From: Chitinophagaceae bacterium UBA1930
GTDB taxonomy: Bacteria; Bacteroidota; Bacteroidia; Chitinophagales; Chitinophagaceae
Assembly: GCA_002337145.1 (NCBI GenBank)
Contig: DDFK01000001.1
Span: 372,001 to 436,000, forward strand
DNA: 64,000 nucleotides
Direction of reading: 5' to 3'
Part shown: positions 17,821 through 26,449 of the stretch, one piece after another
Position numbering within the stretch: position 1 is the first letter of the stretch
Layout of the letters: every line of letters begins with the position of its first letter
Notes under the pieces: generated by a model
What the model was told of the DNA's origin: nothing
Databases searched by the model: none
What the model saw: only the letters and a program-made list of their open reading frames with translations
Translations under genes and position numbers: made by a program

Positions 17821-19179
17821 TTAATATTTTAATATTCTCCACTCTTGTGGATAGTAATTATTAATGCGGTTGGGCAGCATTTTAATCCATCCTAAAGCTA
17901 TCCCTTCGTATTTCACCAATGCCCATCCCCTTTTTTCTGATTGAATGGTCAAATCCTTTCTACGCAAATATTGTAAAGCATCTTCTTTGGACAGTTCGAT
18001 AGATGGGATGCCATTCAAAGGGATGCAGCTTATGGCCAATTCATGCTGCGGTACAAAATCCTTTCCTTTTACGGAACCCAGATCTATCCCGGCTTTTTTA
18101 ATATATAAATAGGCCGACAGCTCTTTTAATGCAGTGAACCATTGTTGCGGCATTGCCCTTAAATAGTCGCTATGTTTAAAAACAGTATAATTTGATGGTA
18201 ACGCCACAAAAGATTGCAGCACTTGCAGCTCCTGCTTTGTGGGTTGTGGCAGTAGGTGTTCCTTCAACTTTTTATCGTCACTTGCTGTCTTCTTTTTGAA
18301 TACTGCTATAAAAAAACCTTCTCCTTTTACTTTATCAGGATAAAAGCGGTAGCCGTAAGCCCCATGTTTTTCAGAAACCGTTTCAACAATGTCCCATTCT
18401 GCTGGTATATGTAATTGTAGGCTCTCAAGTTCACAGTCCGCTATCAACCAGTCTGCAATGGCTTCATCTTCTTCCCTGCTGTAGGAGCAGGTTGAATAAA
18501 CAAGCACCCCTTCTTCTTTCAATGTAGGCAGCACATCGGCCAGTATCCTTTGCTGGCGCTGGCTGCAGAGCTGCACATTAGCCTCGCTCCATTCATTTAT
18601 TGCATGTACATCTTTTCTAAACAAACCGCTACCGCTACAGGGTGCATCCACCACCAGCACATCAAAATAGTTGGGCAATTGCTGAAAGTCTTTAGGGTCA
18701 TTGTTGGTAACAACCACATTATCGCTTCCCCATTTTGCAATATTTTCTACCAGTATGTTGGCTCTCGATTTTATTACTTCGTTACTTACCACCAGCCCAT
18801 CTGTAAAGTAACTTGCCAGCAATGTGCTTTTGCCGCCTGGTGCCGCACAAAGATCCAGTACTTTTTGTTGGTTGGGTTTGCCTACAGATTGTTGTACTGC
18901 TTCCCATAAAAACATGCTGCTTGCTTCCTGTACATAATATGTACCAGCATGAAAAAATGGGTCGATGGTAAACAAAGGCCGTTGCTGCAAATAATAGCCA
19001 TAAGGGCACCAGGGCACAGCAGAAGCTGTAGGGCTACCGATTACAGGATGCTGCAATTGCTTTAGTGGATTGACCCTTACAGAAGTTATCTGATCACCAG
19101 AAGCATGCACTGCTTCAAAGGTTTCCTGGTTGAAGCCTTTAACGTTTTGCAGTGACTGTATCAGCGGTTGGGGTAGCAT
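17821..19179 (-). CDS. RNA (cytosine-C5) methyltransferase, RsmF/NOL1/NOP2/Sun family
   Basis: 452 residues. The SAM-binding motif is VLDLCAAPGGKSTLLA, the catalytic motif IV is VVDAPCSGSGLFRKD, and motif VI is VYSTCSYSREEDEAI with the second cysteine. These are the standard signatures of rRNA m5C methyltransferases. The C-terminal ~150 residues (ending NNYYPQEWRILKY) resemble the ferredoxin-like/PUA-like tail of RsmF (YebU). The target is likely 16S rRNA, but the position cannot be inferred. The start at 19179 gives MLPQPLIQSLQNVKGF, consistent with the family. Confidence 0.93.
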   Translation of the reverse strand: MLPQPLIQSLQNVKGFNQETFEAVHASGDQITSVRVNPLKQLQHPVIGSPTASAVPWCPYGYYLQQRPLFTIDPFFHAGTYYVQEASSMFLWEAVQQSVGKPNQQKVLDLCAAPGGKSTLLASYFTDGLVVSNEVIKSRANILVENIAKWGSDNVVVTNNDPKDFQQLPNYFDVLVVDAPCSGSGLFRKDVHAINEWSEANVQLCSQRQQRILADVLPTLKEEGVLVYSTCSYSREEDEAIADWLIADCELESLQLHIPAEWDIVETVSEKHGAYGYRFYPDKVKGEGFFIAVFKKKTASDDKKLKEHLLPQPTKQELQVLQSFVALPSNYTVFKHSDYLRAMPQQWFTALKELSAYLYIKKAGIDLGSVKGKDFVPQHELAISCIPLNGIPSIELSKEDALQYLRRKDLTIQSEKRGWALVKYEGIALGWIKMLPNRINNYYPQEWRILKY

Positions 19180-19457
19180 CGGGCGAAGATAAGCATTGAA
19201 GAAGATTTGGACAGACAGGCATGAACGGGCCGTGGTTCATATTAAATTATTGTTAGCCCAATCTTGTTGAAACAGTACGGACACTGCATACCCAAACGTA
19301 TTTTACAAGCTCAGTTTTACCGTTTATTCTACAAAGCATGCACTGCATCAACGCAAGCATACATACAAAAATATTAACCTATAAAGGCTGTGCAATTTAT
19401 TCCACACCTATTTAGTAGAATATTTTGCTTATGTTGCAGTAATCCGAAAAATGCAAT

Positions 19458-20483
19458 ATGAAAAAAGTAACTTGTTTTACATGGAGTGAGCGTTGCGAGC
19501 CGCATAAGCAACGCACACAAGAAATCATCAAGCAGCATCCTGAAATTAGGAACTTGATTGGACGCAACCCATATACATTTTTAATTATACTTTTTTGTGT
19601 GGGTGTTCAAATTGCATTGGCTTATTACCTGCAAGATAAAAGCTGGTGGCTGGTGTTTGGTGCGGCGTATATTATAGGTGCCTTTGCCTGCCATACCTTG
19701 TTTGTATGCATACACGAATGTGCACATAACCTGGTTTTTAAAAAAAGCTACCTGAATACCATTGCTGGCATTATTGCCAACTTGCCCATGGTACTGCCCA
19801 GTGCGGTTTCTTTTAAAAAATACCATATCAAGCACCACAGCTTTCAGGGTGTGGAAGAGCTGGATGGCGATATGCCTTACCATTGGGAGGCACGCTTAAT
19901 TAACAACTCCAGTTTCGGCAAAGCAATATGGTTACTATTTTATCCATTGTTTCAAATGCTTAGGCCAGCAAGGCTCAAAGAAATTTCTTTATGGGATACA
20001 TGGACTGTCATCAACATGGTTGTAGAAGTGGTGTTCATTGGTTTCCTGACTTATTTCTTAGGTATCAAAGCATTGATATTTTTATTGGCCAGTTTCTTTT
20101 TCTCTGTCGGGCTTCACCCATTGGGTGCAAGATGGGTGCAGGAGCATTACCTAACGCATGGTGAGCAGGAAACCAAAAGTTACTATGGCCCATTAAATAC
20201 AGTAAACTTAAATGTTGGTTACCATAATGAGCATCACGATTTCCCTTCCATACCTTGGAACAAGTTGCCTAAACTAAAAGCAATTGGCGGTAAGCATTAT
20301 ACTTCCCTCCATCACCATACATCGTACACCGCATTGCTGTTCCAGTTCCTGTTCGATAAAAAAATGTCTGTCTTTTCACGTATGGCCAGGGCCAACCGCG
20401 GCAAAACAAAACTGAATGATTATGGGCCGTATTGTGTGGACAGGTCTAAAATATTATTGGCCGAGGCAACAAAGCAAGCGTAG
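19458..20483 (+). CDS. Membrane fatty-acyl/sphingolipid desaturase, DEGS1-like
   Basis: 341 residues with the three histidine boxes of di-iron desaturases: H86-ECA-H90, H123-IK-HH127 and H257-NE-HH261. From memory of the eukaryotic family, the stretches HPEIRNLIGRNP, ANLPMVLPSAVSFKKYH, SVGLHPLGARWVQEHY and SYYGPLNTVNLNVGYHNEHH align closely with sphingolipid delta-4 desaturases (human DEGS1: PEIKSL, ANLPIGIP, GLHPISGHFIAEHY, SYYGPLN, FNVGYHNEHHDFP). Four or more membrane spans lie between the boxes. Bacteroidota make dihydroceramides, so a plausible role is desaturating the long-chain base or its ceramide; this is inference and no sphingolipid gene is adjacent. It could be an acyl-lipid desaturase instead. 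It is monocistronic. Confidence 0.85.
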   Translation: MKKVTCFTWSERCEPHKQRTQEIIKQHPEIRNLIGRNPYTFLIILFCVGVQIALAYYLQDKSWWLVFGAAYIIGAFACHTLFVCIHECAHNLVFKKSYLNTIAGIIANLPMVLPSAVSFKKYHIKHHSFQGVEELDGDMPYHWEARLINNSSFGKAIWLLFYPLFQMLRPARLKEISLWDTWTVINMVVEVVFIGFLTYFLGIKALIFLLASFFFSVGLHPLGARWVQEHYLTHGEQETKSYYGPLNTVNLNVGYHNEHHDFPSIPWNKLPKLKAIGGKHYTSLHHHTSYTALLFQFLFDKKMSVFSRMARANRGKTKLNDYGPYCVDRSKILLAEATKQA

Positions 20484-20531
20484 CAATTTTTTACTGGTTA
20501 AACAGGCACCTGTACAGGGCTCACCTGCATA

Positions 20532-20546
20532 GGCGTCGCACCCATC
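20532..20546 (+). repeat. Dispersed GGCGTCGCACCCATC element, copy 3
   Basis: An exact core copy in the 276-nt gap after the desaturase gene, between convergent genes. The rest of the gap shows no gene and no strong terminator. Confidence 0.8.
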
Positions 20547-20759
20547 AGCCATACAACATGGCCTGACATCATACACTTTCAATAGCACAACAAACTTGCT
20601 GGAAGCCTTTATGCCCAGTTTTGCAAAGGGTTCCGGCAAGCTCAATATAGCCTTGTTGTTATAGCTTACTCTTTGCCACACCATTATATTTATGGTGCTG
20701 CCAAATGGGAGGGAAATTACCCTGAAAAGAAGAAACAGTCAATTACTTTTATTGAATGC

Positions 20760-22184
20760 CTACATACTTTTTATTTCTGTAACCAGTTGTTGCAAGGCCG
20801 CTTTTGCATCACCAAACAACATAGAAGTTTTTGGTTGAAAGAACAGGTCGTTTTCAATACCAGCATAGCCCGGTTTCATACTACGTTTGTTTACAATAAC
20901 TGTTTTGGCCTGCTCAACCTCTAAAATAGGCATACCATAAATTGGAGAAGAAGGATCGTTTTTAGCCGCAGGGTTCACCACATCGTTTGCACCCAATATC
21001 AATACAACATCGGTAGATTTGAATACATCATTAGCATCTTCCATCTCCAATAGTTTTTCGTAGCTAACATCTGCTTCGGCCAATAAAACGTTCATGTGGC
21101 CTGGCATACGTCCTGCTACTGGGTGGATGGCATATTTTACTTCAACACCTTTTTCTTCCAATAATTTTTCCAATTCATGACAGGTATGCTGGGCCTGAGC
21201 CACAGCCAAACCGTAGCCCGGTACAATCATTACACGGTTAGCATAGGCCATTACCGTTGCCGCATCGCTAATGGAAATTTCTTTATAGCTGCCTTGCTCT
21301 TTTGAACCGCCACCAGCAGTTTTCTTGGCACCGCCAAAAGAACCGATCAATACGTTTTTCAAACTACGGTTCATTGCCTTACACATCAATATGGTAAGCA
21401 ATGTACCTGCTGCACCAACCAATATACCGCCCGTAAGCATTACTTTATTGTTGTATAAGAAACCGCCGCAAGCAGCAGCCACACCCGTAAATGAATTCAA
21501 TAAAGAAATTACTACTGGCATATCTGCACCACCAATAGGGAACACAAACAGGATTCCGTACACCAATGAAAGTGCAAGTACCAAATAGAACAAGTGGTAG
21601 TTGGAAGCTGTAAGATTGAATGTTAGGTAGCCAGCTAAGATCAATGTACAAACCATTAATACCATGTTGGCAATTTGTTGACCCAGAAATGCGAAGTCTT
21701 TTATTTTGCCATTCAATTTGCCCCAGGCAATAATGCTACCTGCAAAAGAAACAGAACCAATGATAACACCTAAAAATATCGTCAACAACAACCCACTTTG
21801 TTCAGCAGGGAATTCTGATAAGGAATGTGAAGCATGATTGAATTCGATTACTGAAATCAACATGGCACAGGCACCACCCATGCCATTGAAGAGACTTACC
21901 ATTTCTGGCATTGCAGTCATTTTTACTTTTTTTGCTGCAAGTGTACCAACGATGGTACCAATGATTAAACCACCAAATATCCACGGGTAGTTATGAAGCT
22001 TAGCACCACTATCATCTTTGTATAAAAAGATGGTACCGAATATGGCAATTGCCATACCTGCTGCTGCCACTAAATTCCCTTTACGTGCCGATGCAGGATT
22101 GGACAGCATTTTCAATCCCAATATAAAAGTGATGGAACCTATTAAGTAACAGATGGTGAGTATGTGTTGTGCCAATGCTTCCAT
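20760..22184 (-). CDS. pntB: NAD(P) transhydrogenase subunit beta
   Basis: 474 residues. About nine membrane helices in the first ~280 residues form part of the proton channel, followed by the soluble NADP(H)-binding domain III with VMIVPGYGLAVAQAQHTCHE, HPVAGRMPGHMNVLLAEA, and LILGANDVVNPAA near the end. It couples hydride transfer from NADH to NADP+ to inward proton flow. It is the last gene of a pntAA-pntAB-pntB set on the minus strand, the three-subunit arrangement known from Rhodospirillum rubrum. Confidence 0.96.
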   Translation of the reverse strand: MEALAQHILTICYLIGSITFILGLKMLSNPASARKGNLVAAAGMAIAIFGTIFLYKDDSGAKLHNYPWIFGGLIIGTIVGTLAAKKVKMTAMPEMVSLFNGMGGACAMLISVIEFNHASHSLSEFPAEQSGLLLTIFLGVIIGSVSFAGSIIAWGKLNGKIKDFAFLGQQIANMVLMVCTLILAGYLTFNLTASNYHLFYLVLALSLVYGILFVFPIGGADMPVVISLLNSFTGVAAACGGFLYNNKVMLTGGILVGAAGTLLTILMCKAMNRSLKNVLIGSFGGAKKTAGGGSKEQGSYKEISISDAATVMAYANRVMIVPGYGLAVAQAQHTCHELEKLLEEKGVEVKYAIHPVAGRMPGHMNVLLAEADVSYEKLLEMEDANDVFKSTDVVLILGANDVVNPAAKNDPSSPIYGMPILEVEQAKTVIVNKRSMKPGYAGIENDLFFQPKTSMLFGDAKAALQQLVTEIKSM

Positions 22185-22217
22185 TATATTTTTTTTGTTT
22201 GATGGTATGGGTCATAT

Positions 22218-22238
22218 TTCGACGGGCTCAATATGACA
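22218..22238 (+). repeat. TTCGACGGGCTCARTATGACA element, copy 1
   Basis: A 21-nt sequence in the pntAB-pntB spacer that recurs, with one mismatch, at 22708-22728 in the pntAA-pntAB spacer. Sequences close to this are a known type of dispersed intergenic repeat in many bacterial genomes. Confidence 0.75.
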
Positions 22239-22264
22239 GCTTCTCTGTTGTATATTATTATTTG

Positions 22265-22573
22265 CTACTTCTTTTTCTTGAACATTTCCAGCATACGGTC
22301 GGTAACCACAAAACCACCCACCACGTTTAATGTACCCAGTATCACTGCAAGGAAGCCAAGTATCAATGCCAAATAATTATCGGCTTCAGCTTTGCCCATT
22401 ACAATGATGGCACCAATGATTACCACGCCGTGAATGGCATTTGCACCACTCATTAAAGGTGTATGCAGTACGCTTGGTACTTTGCCAATTATTTCAATGC
22501 CCAAAAAAACCATCAGTATTACGATGTAAATGATTTGCTGGTTTTCCTGAATAAAATTCAAAACAGTTTCCAT
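22265..22573 (-). CDS. pntAB: NAD(P) transhydrogenase subunit alpha, membrane part
   Basis: 102 residues with three or four hydrophobic helices (IIYIVILMVFLGIEIIGKVP, then GVVIIGAIIVMGKA, then LALILGFLAVILGTLNVVGG) ending FVVTDRMLEMFKKKK, the conserved end of the PntA membrane domain. It forms the proton channel with PntB. The separate gene for this domain is normal for three-subunit transhydrogenases. Confidence 0.95.
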   Translation of the reverse strand: METVLNFIQENQQIIYIVILMVFLGIEIIGKVPSVLHTPLMSGANAIHGVVIIGAIIVMGKAEADNYLALILGFLAVILGTLNVVGGFVVTDRMLEMFKKKK

Positions 22574-22634
22574 GAGTTGTTCATTTATTGTTTGAAGCTA
22601 CGCTTCGATAAAAGTTCAGATATATTCGTCAGTT

Positions 22635-22649
22635 GATGGGAGCGACGCC
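22635..22649 (-). repeat. Dispersed GGCGTCGCACCCATC element, copy 4 (one mismatch)
   Basis: The plus strand reads GATGGGAGCGACGCC, differing from the core at one base. It lies in the 199-nt spacer between pntAA and pntAB. Confidence 0.7.
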
Positions 22650-22707
22650 ACGAAAGTTGAAGTATGTGCTGTTGTTAAATACAAAATTTTCATTCTCCAT
22701 TCACACT

Positions 22708-22728
22708 TCGACGGGCTCAGTATGACAC
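22708..22728 (+). repeat. TTCGACGGGCTCARTATGACA element, copy 2
   Basis: A 20/21 match to the copy at 22218-22238, in the same orientation, with both copies in pnt spacers. Confidence 0.75.
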
Positions 22729-22772
22729 CGGTTTCAGAACATCAAACTTTACACTTTCAACTTCAAACTTTT

Positions 22773-23891
22773 TTATAATCCCTTCACCCTTTCATGCACT
22801 ACTTCACCGCCATGTGTAATGCAGCAGCCTTTTACCAGATCATCTTCAAAATTCAAATTGATTTCGCCTTCTTTGGTAATGATCAACTGTAAAAAATTGA
22901 GTACGTTTTTACCGTACATTTTACTTGCATCAAAAGGCATTCCGCTTGGCAGGTTGCTGTTGCCAACAATCAGTACACCATTACTTGTAACAACATGTTC
23001 GTTGTTTTTTGTAAGTGGGGTATTGCCACCTGTAGCGGCTGCAAGGTCAATAATTACGCTGCCGTTACGCATGCTGTTGAGCATTTGCTCCGTAATCAAT
23101 ATCGGTGCTTTTTTACCCGGAATTTGTGCGGTGGTAACAATTACATCTGCCTTGGCTACGCTTTCTGCAATTTTTTGTTGTTGCTTTTGTTTGTATTCTT
23201 CTGTTTGTTCAACTGCATAACCACCAGCTTTGGTAGCATCTGCCGCACCTTCCACTTCCACAAATTTTGCACCCAGGCTCATTACTTCTTCTTTAACTGC
23301 TGGGCGAGTATCGAACACTTCCACTACTGCACCCAAACGTTTGGCCGTTGCAATGGCTTGCAAGCCTGCAACACCTGCACCCAATATCAACATCTTGGCT
23401 GGGGGTATGCTTCCGGCAGCCGTCATGAACATAGGAAAGTAACGTGGCAGTAAAGTAGATGCCAATAGCACTGCACGGTAACCGGCAATATTTGCCTGGC
23501 TGCTCAGTACATCCATACTTTGTGCACGGGTGGTACGTGGTATCAGGTCAAGACTGAAAGTGGAAACGTTTTTGGCGGCCCATTGTTTCATTTCGTTGAA
23601 GTGGAACAATGGCTGAAATACGCCCAGTGCCACGGCATTGCTTTTTAGACCGTTTACATCGTTTGTTGTTAATGGGTTCAACGACAGTACAATATCGCTT
23701 TGCAGTACCTGGCTCCTGCCTGCAACGCTTGCCCCTTTTTGTGTATAGGCTTCGTTGGTAGCATAGGCATTTGCACCTGCACCGTCTTCAATAACTACCT
23801 GTACATTTTTTTTGAGGAGTGCTTCCACTTGCTCGGGCAATAGGGATACCCTGTTTTCGCCTTGTGGTTCTTTTAATATACCTACAATCAA
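22773..23891 (-). CDS. pntAA: NAD(P) transhydrogenase subunit alpha, soluble NAD-binding part
   Basis: 372 residues, the NAD(H)-binding domain I of transhydrogenase, related to alanine dehydrogenase. Seen: IVGILKEPQGENRVSLLPEQ at the N-terminus, the nucleotide fold ILGAGVAGLQAIATAKRLGA, and the mobile-loop region VIDLAAATGGN. The start codon is TTG at 23891-23889; there is no in-frame ATG nearby and the translated N-terminus fits the family. It begins the pntAA-pntAB-pntB operon, whose two spacers (199 and 80 nt) contain repeats. Confidence 0.95.
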   Translation of the reverse strand: MIVGILKEPQGENRVSLLPEQVEALLKKNVQVVIEDGAGANAYATNEAYTQKGASVAGRSQVLQSDIVLSLNPLTTNDVNGLKSNAVALGVFQPLFHFNEMKQWAAKNVSTFSLDLIPRTTRAQSMDVLSSQANIAGYRAVLLASTLLPRYFPMFMTAAGSIPPAKMLILGAGVAGLQAIATAKRLGAVVEVFDTRPAVKEEVMSLGAKFVEVEGAADATKAGGYAVEQTEEYKQKQQQKIAESVAKADVIVTTAQIPGKKAPILITEQMLNSMRNGSVIIDLAAATGGNTPLTKNNEHVVTSNGVLIVGNSNLPSGMPFDASKMYGKNVLNFLQLIITKEGEINLNFEDDLVKGCCITHGGEVVHERVKGL

Positions 23892-24100
23892 TGGAGTTTG
23901 TTTTGATTGGGCGTGAAATTATTGCTTTTATTGAAACAATGGATGTTTTGTGTGCAAACGTTTTCGAAGCAGTTATGAAGTTGGTAGTATTTGGTTGATA
24001 TGGTTGATAGTTGACAGGGCGTCAAGTAAGTACTTTTATCGGCGTTGCTCCCGATAGCTATTGGTACATCAAGTGAAGAATAGAGCTGAACTTTTATAGG

Positions 24101-24118
24101 AGGGTGTGAACCCACCCT
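24101..24118. repeat. Small GC-rich palindrome
   Basis: AGGGTG (24101-24106) pairs with CACCCT (24113-24118) around a 6-nt loop, in the 287-nt gap between pntAA and the methyltransferase gene. No U-tract follows on either strand, so it is not a clear terminator. The gap also holds a degraded GGCGTTGCTCCCGAT (near 24042) resembling the dispersed core, and no gene. Confidence 0.4.
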
Positions 24119-24178
24119 TTAAAGATCATATTCCATTTCGTGTCCCTTCTTGCCCCTCCAAATAGGGGATGAACCTCA

Positions 24179-24976
24179 TCAGAACCTTACCACAAAATCC
24201 TGCTTCACTTTAAAATCCCTCCGCAGCAGTACAATGCCAATAAAAAACAGGTCGATGGTCATGGTTACCTGCGGATGCTGTTTCACTTCTTCCCAAGCCT
24301 GTTCCATTTCTTGGCTCCAATGCACGTCGTCCAGTATAATGATGGTGTGTTCATTCGATTTTTTCAGCACTTCGTTAAAGTAATTGATGGTGGGTTGGTA
24401 GCGGTGGTTGCCATCAAGGAAAGCAAGATCCAATGTTGGCAGGTTGGCCAGAACGGTGGTAAGTGTCTCATCAAAATTGCCTTGAACTAGTTGTATGTTG
24501 TGGAGTTGAAGTTTCTGGAAATTTTCCTTGGCAATGTTTGCAACAGCAGTTGAGCCTTCCATAGTAATTACCGTAGCATCTGGTTTTGCGGCAGCCAGGT
24601 AGGCCGTGGTAATGCCTAAAGATGTTCCCAGTTCTACAATGGTTTTGGGTTGGTAATAGTCAACCATCCTGAACAGCAACTGCGAAAACTTGCTGGGCTT
24701 TAAGGATGATTTGGCAATTGCCTTTACGGTTCGCTGCTTGGTTAGGCCTGTGTGCGAGCCTGCACCAAAATCCTCGATGGTCAGTTGCCTTGCATCCGTC
24801 AATAATTGATGTCTTACCCGCTCAACCTGATTGTATGTATAGAAGCCCCTTTTATCGTTGAGCACGTCTTTTACAAATGCAAAAACAAAAGGCGAATGCA
24901 CGCCATGCCCCTTGCCATTGCTGGCTTTTAAGTAATAGTTGATATACTTGAATGCTAACTGTACCGGTGAATACAT
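24179..24976 (-). CDS. Class I SAM-dependent methyltransferase
   Basis: 265 residues. The SAM motif is TIVELGTSLGITTAYLAAA, with the acidic ribose-binding residue in VITMEGS and DLAFLDGNHRYQPTINYFNE as the post-catalytic strand, a pattern shared with catechol O-methyltransferase-like and CmcI-like enzymes. The substrate is not recognised. The ATG (24976) overlaps the stop of the preceding membrane protein gene by one base (TAATG), so translation is probably coupled. It is the last gene of the thyA-folA operon. Confidence 0.85.
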   Translation of the reverse strand: MYSPVQLAFKYINYYLKASNGKGHGVHSPFVFAFVKDVLNDKRGFYTYNQVERVRHQLLTDARQLTIEDFGAGSHTGLTKQRTVKAIAKSSLKPSKFSQLLFRMVDYYQPKTIVELGTSLGITTAYLAAAKPDATVITMEGSTAVANIAKENFQKLQLHNIQLVQGNFDETLTTVLANLPTLDLAFLDGNHRYQPTINYFNEVLKKSNEHTIIILDDVHWSQEMEQAWEEVKQHPQVTMTIDLFFIGIVLLRRDFKVKQDFVVRF

Positions 24977-25500
24977 TATTGAATTGCTTGTTGGCTTGGC
25001 AGCCTTTTAAGCAGCCAAAGTAAGGCATAAGTGCCAATGAATAAAGATATAAAATGCAGCACCTTGAATTCTATATTGTATGGCAGGTAAAAAATAAAGC
25101 CGGAAGATGGCTGCCCTTTGCAAACTGTGTTATACAATATGCTAACAATATCCCATTGTAACAGGAGCAGCATAACCAATGAAGCGGTTTTGTTTTTTGC
25201 CAATCTTTTTGAAATAAATAAAAATGGCAATACTATCAATAACAGGTAACGTATCTCGAACCAACCGATGGGTGGGGTTTCTTTGGGCAACTGTTTTGGG
25301 TCGACCTTTAATGACAATGCAAACTGAACAAGGTTATACAGTTGCCTTATTAAATAACACGCATAAAAAATAAGTACCGTATTATTTACTGTAACCAGGT
25401 TGCTGCAATATATTTTGTATTGCTTTTTTACAATAAAAAAAGCAGCAATAAAAAGTATGATGGCAAAGGAGTAAGCGGTATCTATAAAATCAAAAAACAT
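24976..25500 (-). CDS. Five-helix membrane protein of unknown function
   Basis: 174 residues with about five hydrophobic helices, among them FAIILFIAAFFIV, NTVLIFYACYLIRQLYNLV, YLLLIVLPFLFI, SLVMLLLLQWDIVSIL and SLFIGTYALLWLL. No family is recognised. It starts 3 nt after the folA stop and overlaps the methyltransferase start by one base, so it is embedded in the thyA-folA operon. Such placement suggests cotranscription, not a folate role. Confidence 0.7.
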   Translation of the reverse strand: MFFDFIDTAYSFAIILFIAAFFIVKKQYKIYCSNLVTVNNTVLIFYACYLIRQLYNLVQFALSLKVDPKQLPKETPPIGWFEIRYLLLIVLPFLFISKRLAKNKTASLVMLLLLQWDIVSILYNTVCKGQPSSGFIFYLPYNIEFKVLHFISLFIGTYALLWLLKRLPSQQAIQ

Positions 25501-25503
25501 GGT

Positions 25504-25998
25504 TTATTTCCTCTCCCATAATTGAAAACTGTAAGGAAATAAGTGTTTTTCATCTGCCGGCATGTCCTTGTTTGAGACAAGATTGAATTTGCTGGTATCA
25601 ATTTCGGGAAAAAAAGTATCGCCATCAATTTCGGTATGTACACGGGTCATATAAATCCTGTCAGCCTTTTTGATGGACTCTTTATAGATTTCTCCACCAC
25701 CTATAACAAAAAGTTCTTTGTATTGGTGTTCCTTTACCAGAAACGTTGCATCGTCCAAACTCGCAACAGCAACCACACCGTCTGCCTGCCAGTCCTTTTG
25801 TCGGGTAATGACAATATTCAGTCTTCCGTTTAGGGGCTTGCCACCCAGACTTTCAAAGGTTTTGCGGCCCATTGCCACAGGCATTGCCCAAGTGGTGTTC
25901 TTAAAAAATTTCAGGTCGTTTGGCAAATGCCAAAGCAATTGGTTGTTTTTGCCAATGGCATTGTTGGTAGAAGCTGCAACGATAAGGGATATAAGCAT
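25504..25998 (-). CDS. folA: Dihydrofolate reductase
   Basis: 164 residues. MLISLIVAASTNNAIGKNNQLLWHLPNDLKFF (shown here as its key parts: AIG, the WHLPNDL active-site loop with the catalytic Asp) together with MPVAMGRKTFESLG, LNIVITRQ and FVIGGGEIYKES are classic DHFR motifs. It regenerates tetrahydrofolate after the ThyA reaction; thyA lies upstream in the same operon. The ATG is preceded by TACATTTG with only 4 nt between, suggesting an internal leaderless promoter. Confidence 0.96.
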   Translation of the reverse strand: MLISLIVAASTNNAIGKNNQLLWHLPNDLKFFKNTTWAMPVAMGRKTFESLGGKPLNGRLNIVITRQKDWQADGVVAVASLDDATFLVKEHQYKELFVIGGGEIYKESIKKADRIYMTRVHTEIDGDTFFPEIDTSKFNLVSNKDMPADEKHLFPYSFQLWERK

Positions 25999-26002
25999 TG
26001 GA

Positions 26003-26010
26003 CAAATGTA
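26003..26010 (-). promoter_or_regulatory. -7 box of folA, 4 nt before its ATG
   Basis: The minus strand reads TACATTTG, TCCA, then ATG. It fits TAnnTTTG but lies within AT-rich inverted-repeat DNA and lacks a good -33 TTG, so it may be coincidental. Confidence 0.35.
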
Positions 26011-26034
26011 AATGTTGAATGTAAAATGTAGAAC

Positions 26035-26049
26035 TTAAAATGTAAAAGT
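26035..26049 (+). repeat. Left inverted repeat of the IVS-like element
   Basis: TTAAAATGTAAAAGT is the exact reverse complement of 26450-26464. The homology continues outward imperfectly (ACATTCAA-ATTT-ACATTT on both sides), giving arms of about 40-45 bp that bracket the four-helix-bundle gene. Confidence 0.7.
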
Positions 26050-26060
26050 GAAAGCACCTG

Positions 26061-26432
26061 CTATTTAGCAATTGTGTTTCTTTTTGCTGTGGTTACACTT
26101 GCTGTAAATATGGCAATTAATTCGTTTACTTCTTTAAAAGCATTTTCAATATGTGTACTGGTAACAAGTGGTTTTTCTTTTATGATCCTTAAATTTATCC
26201 TTGTTTCCCTTAGTTCTTTCAAACCAATTTTCATCTTATGTACAAAGTCTGCCCTACTTTCTGCTGCTTGAGCTTCCCCATATAAAAGTGCGGGAGCAGT
26301 ACCACTTTTAGAAAGTTGATATTCTAAATTCTGTCCCACTTTTGATGATGGAAGTGCTTCACAAACTCCAAGACACATGATAGCAAACTTCACTAACCTA
26401 TCTTCTAAATCATATTTCTTTTCGCTTTCCAT
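26061..26432 (-). CDS. Four-helix-bundle protein (23S rRNA intervening-sequence family)
   Basis: 123 residues, all helical, with the family features: LEDRLVKFAIMCLGVCEALP, then QLSKSGTAPALLYGEAQAAE (the conserved Q-x3-S-x-TA/S-PA-x2-YGEA pattern), then FVHKMKIGLKELRETRINLR. These proteins were first found inside intervening sequences of bacterial 23S rRNA and also occur as free genes; their biochemical role is unclear. Here the gene sits between thyA and folA on the same strand, enclosed by inverted repeats (15 bp perfect cores at 26035-26049 and 26450-26464). The layout resembles an intervening-sequence-like insertion outside rRNA. Confidence 0.85.
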   Translation of the reverse strand: MESEKKYDLEDRLVKFAIMCLGVCEALPSSKVGQNLEYQLSKSGTAPALLYGEAQAAESRADFVHKMKIGLKELRETRINLRIIKEKPLVTSTHIENAFKEVNELIAIFTASVTTAKRNTIAK

Positions 26433-26449
26433 ATCCTTCTACATAATCA

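Noticed and set aside
20673..20924. 83-codon plus-strand frame overlapping the pntB 3' end
   Set aside because: Mostly antisense to the conserved NADP-binding domain of PntB.
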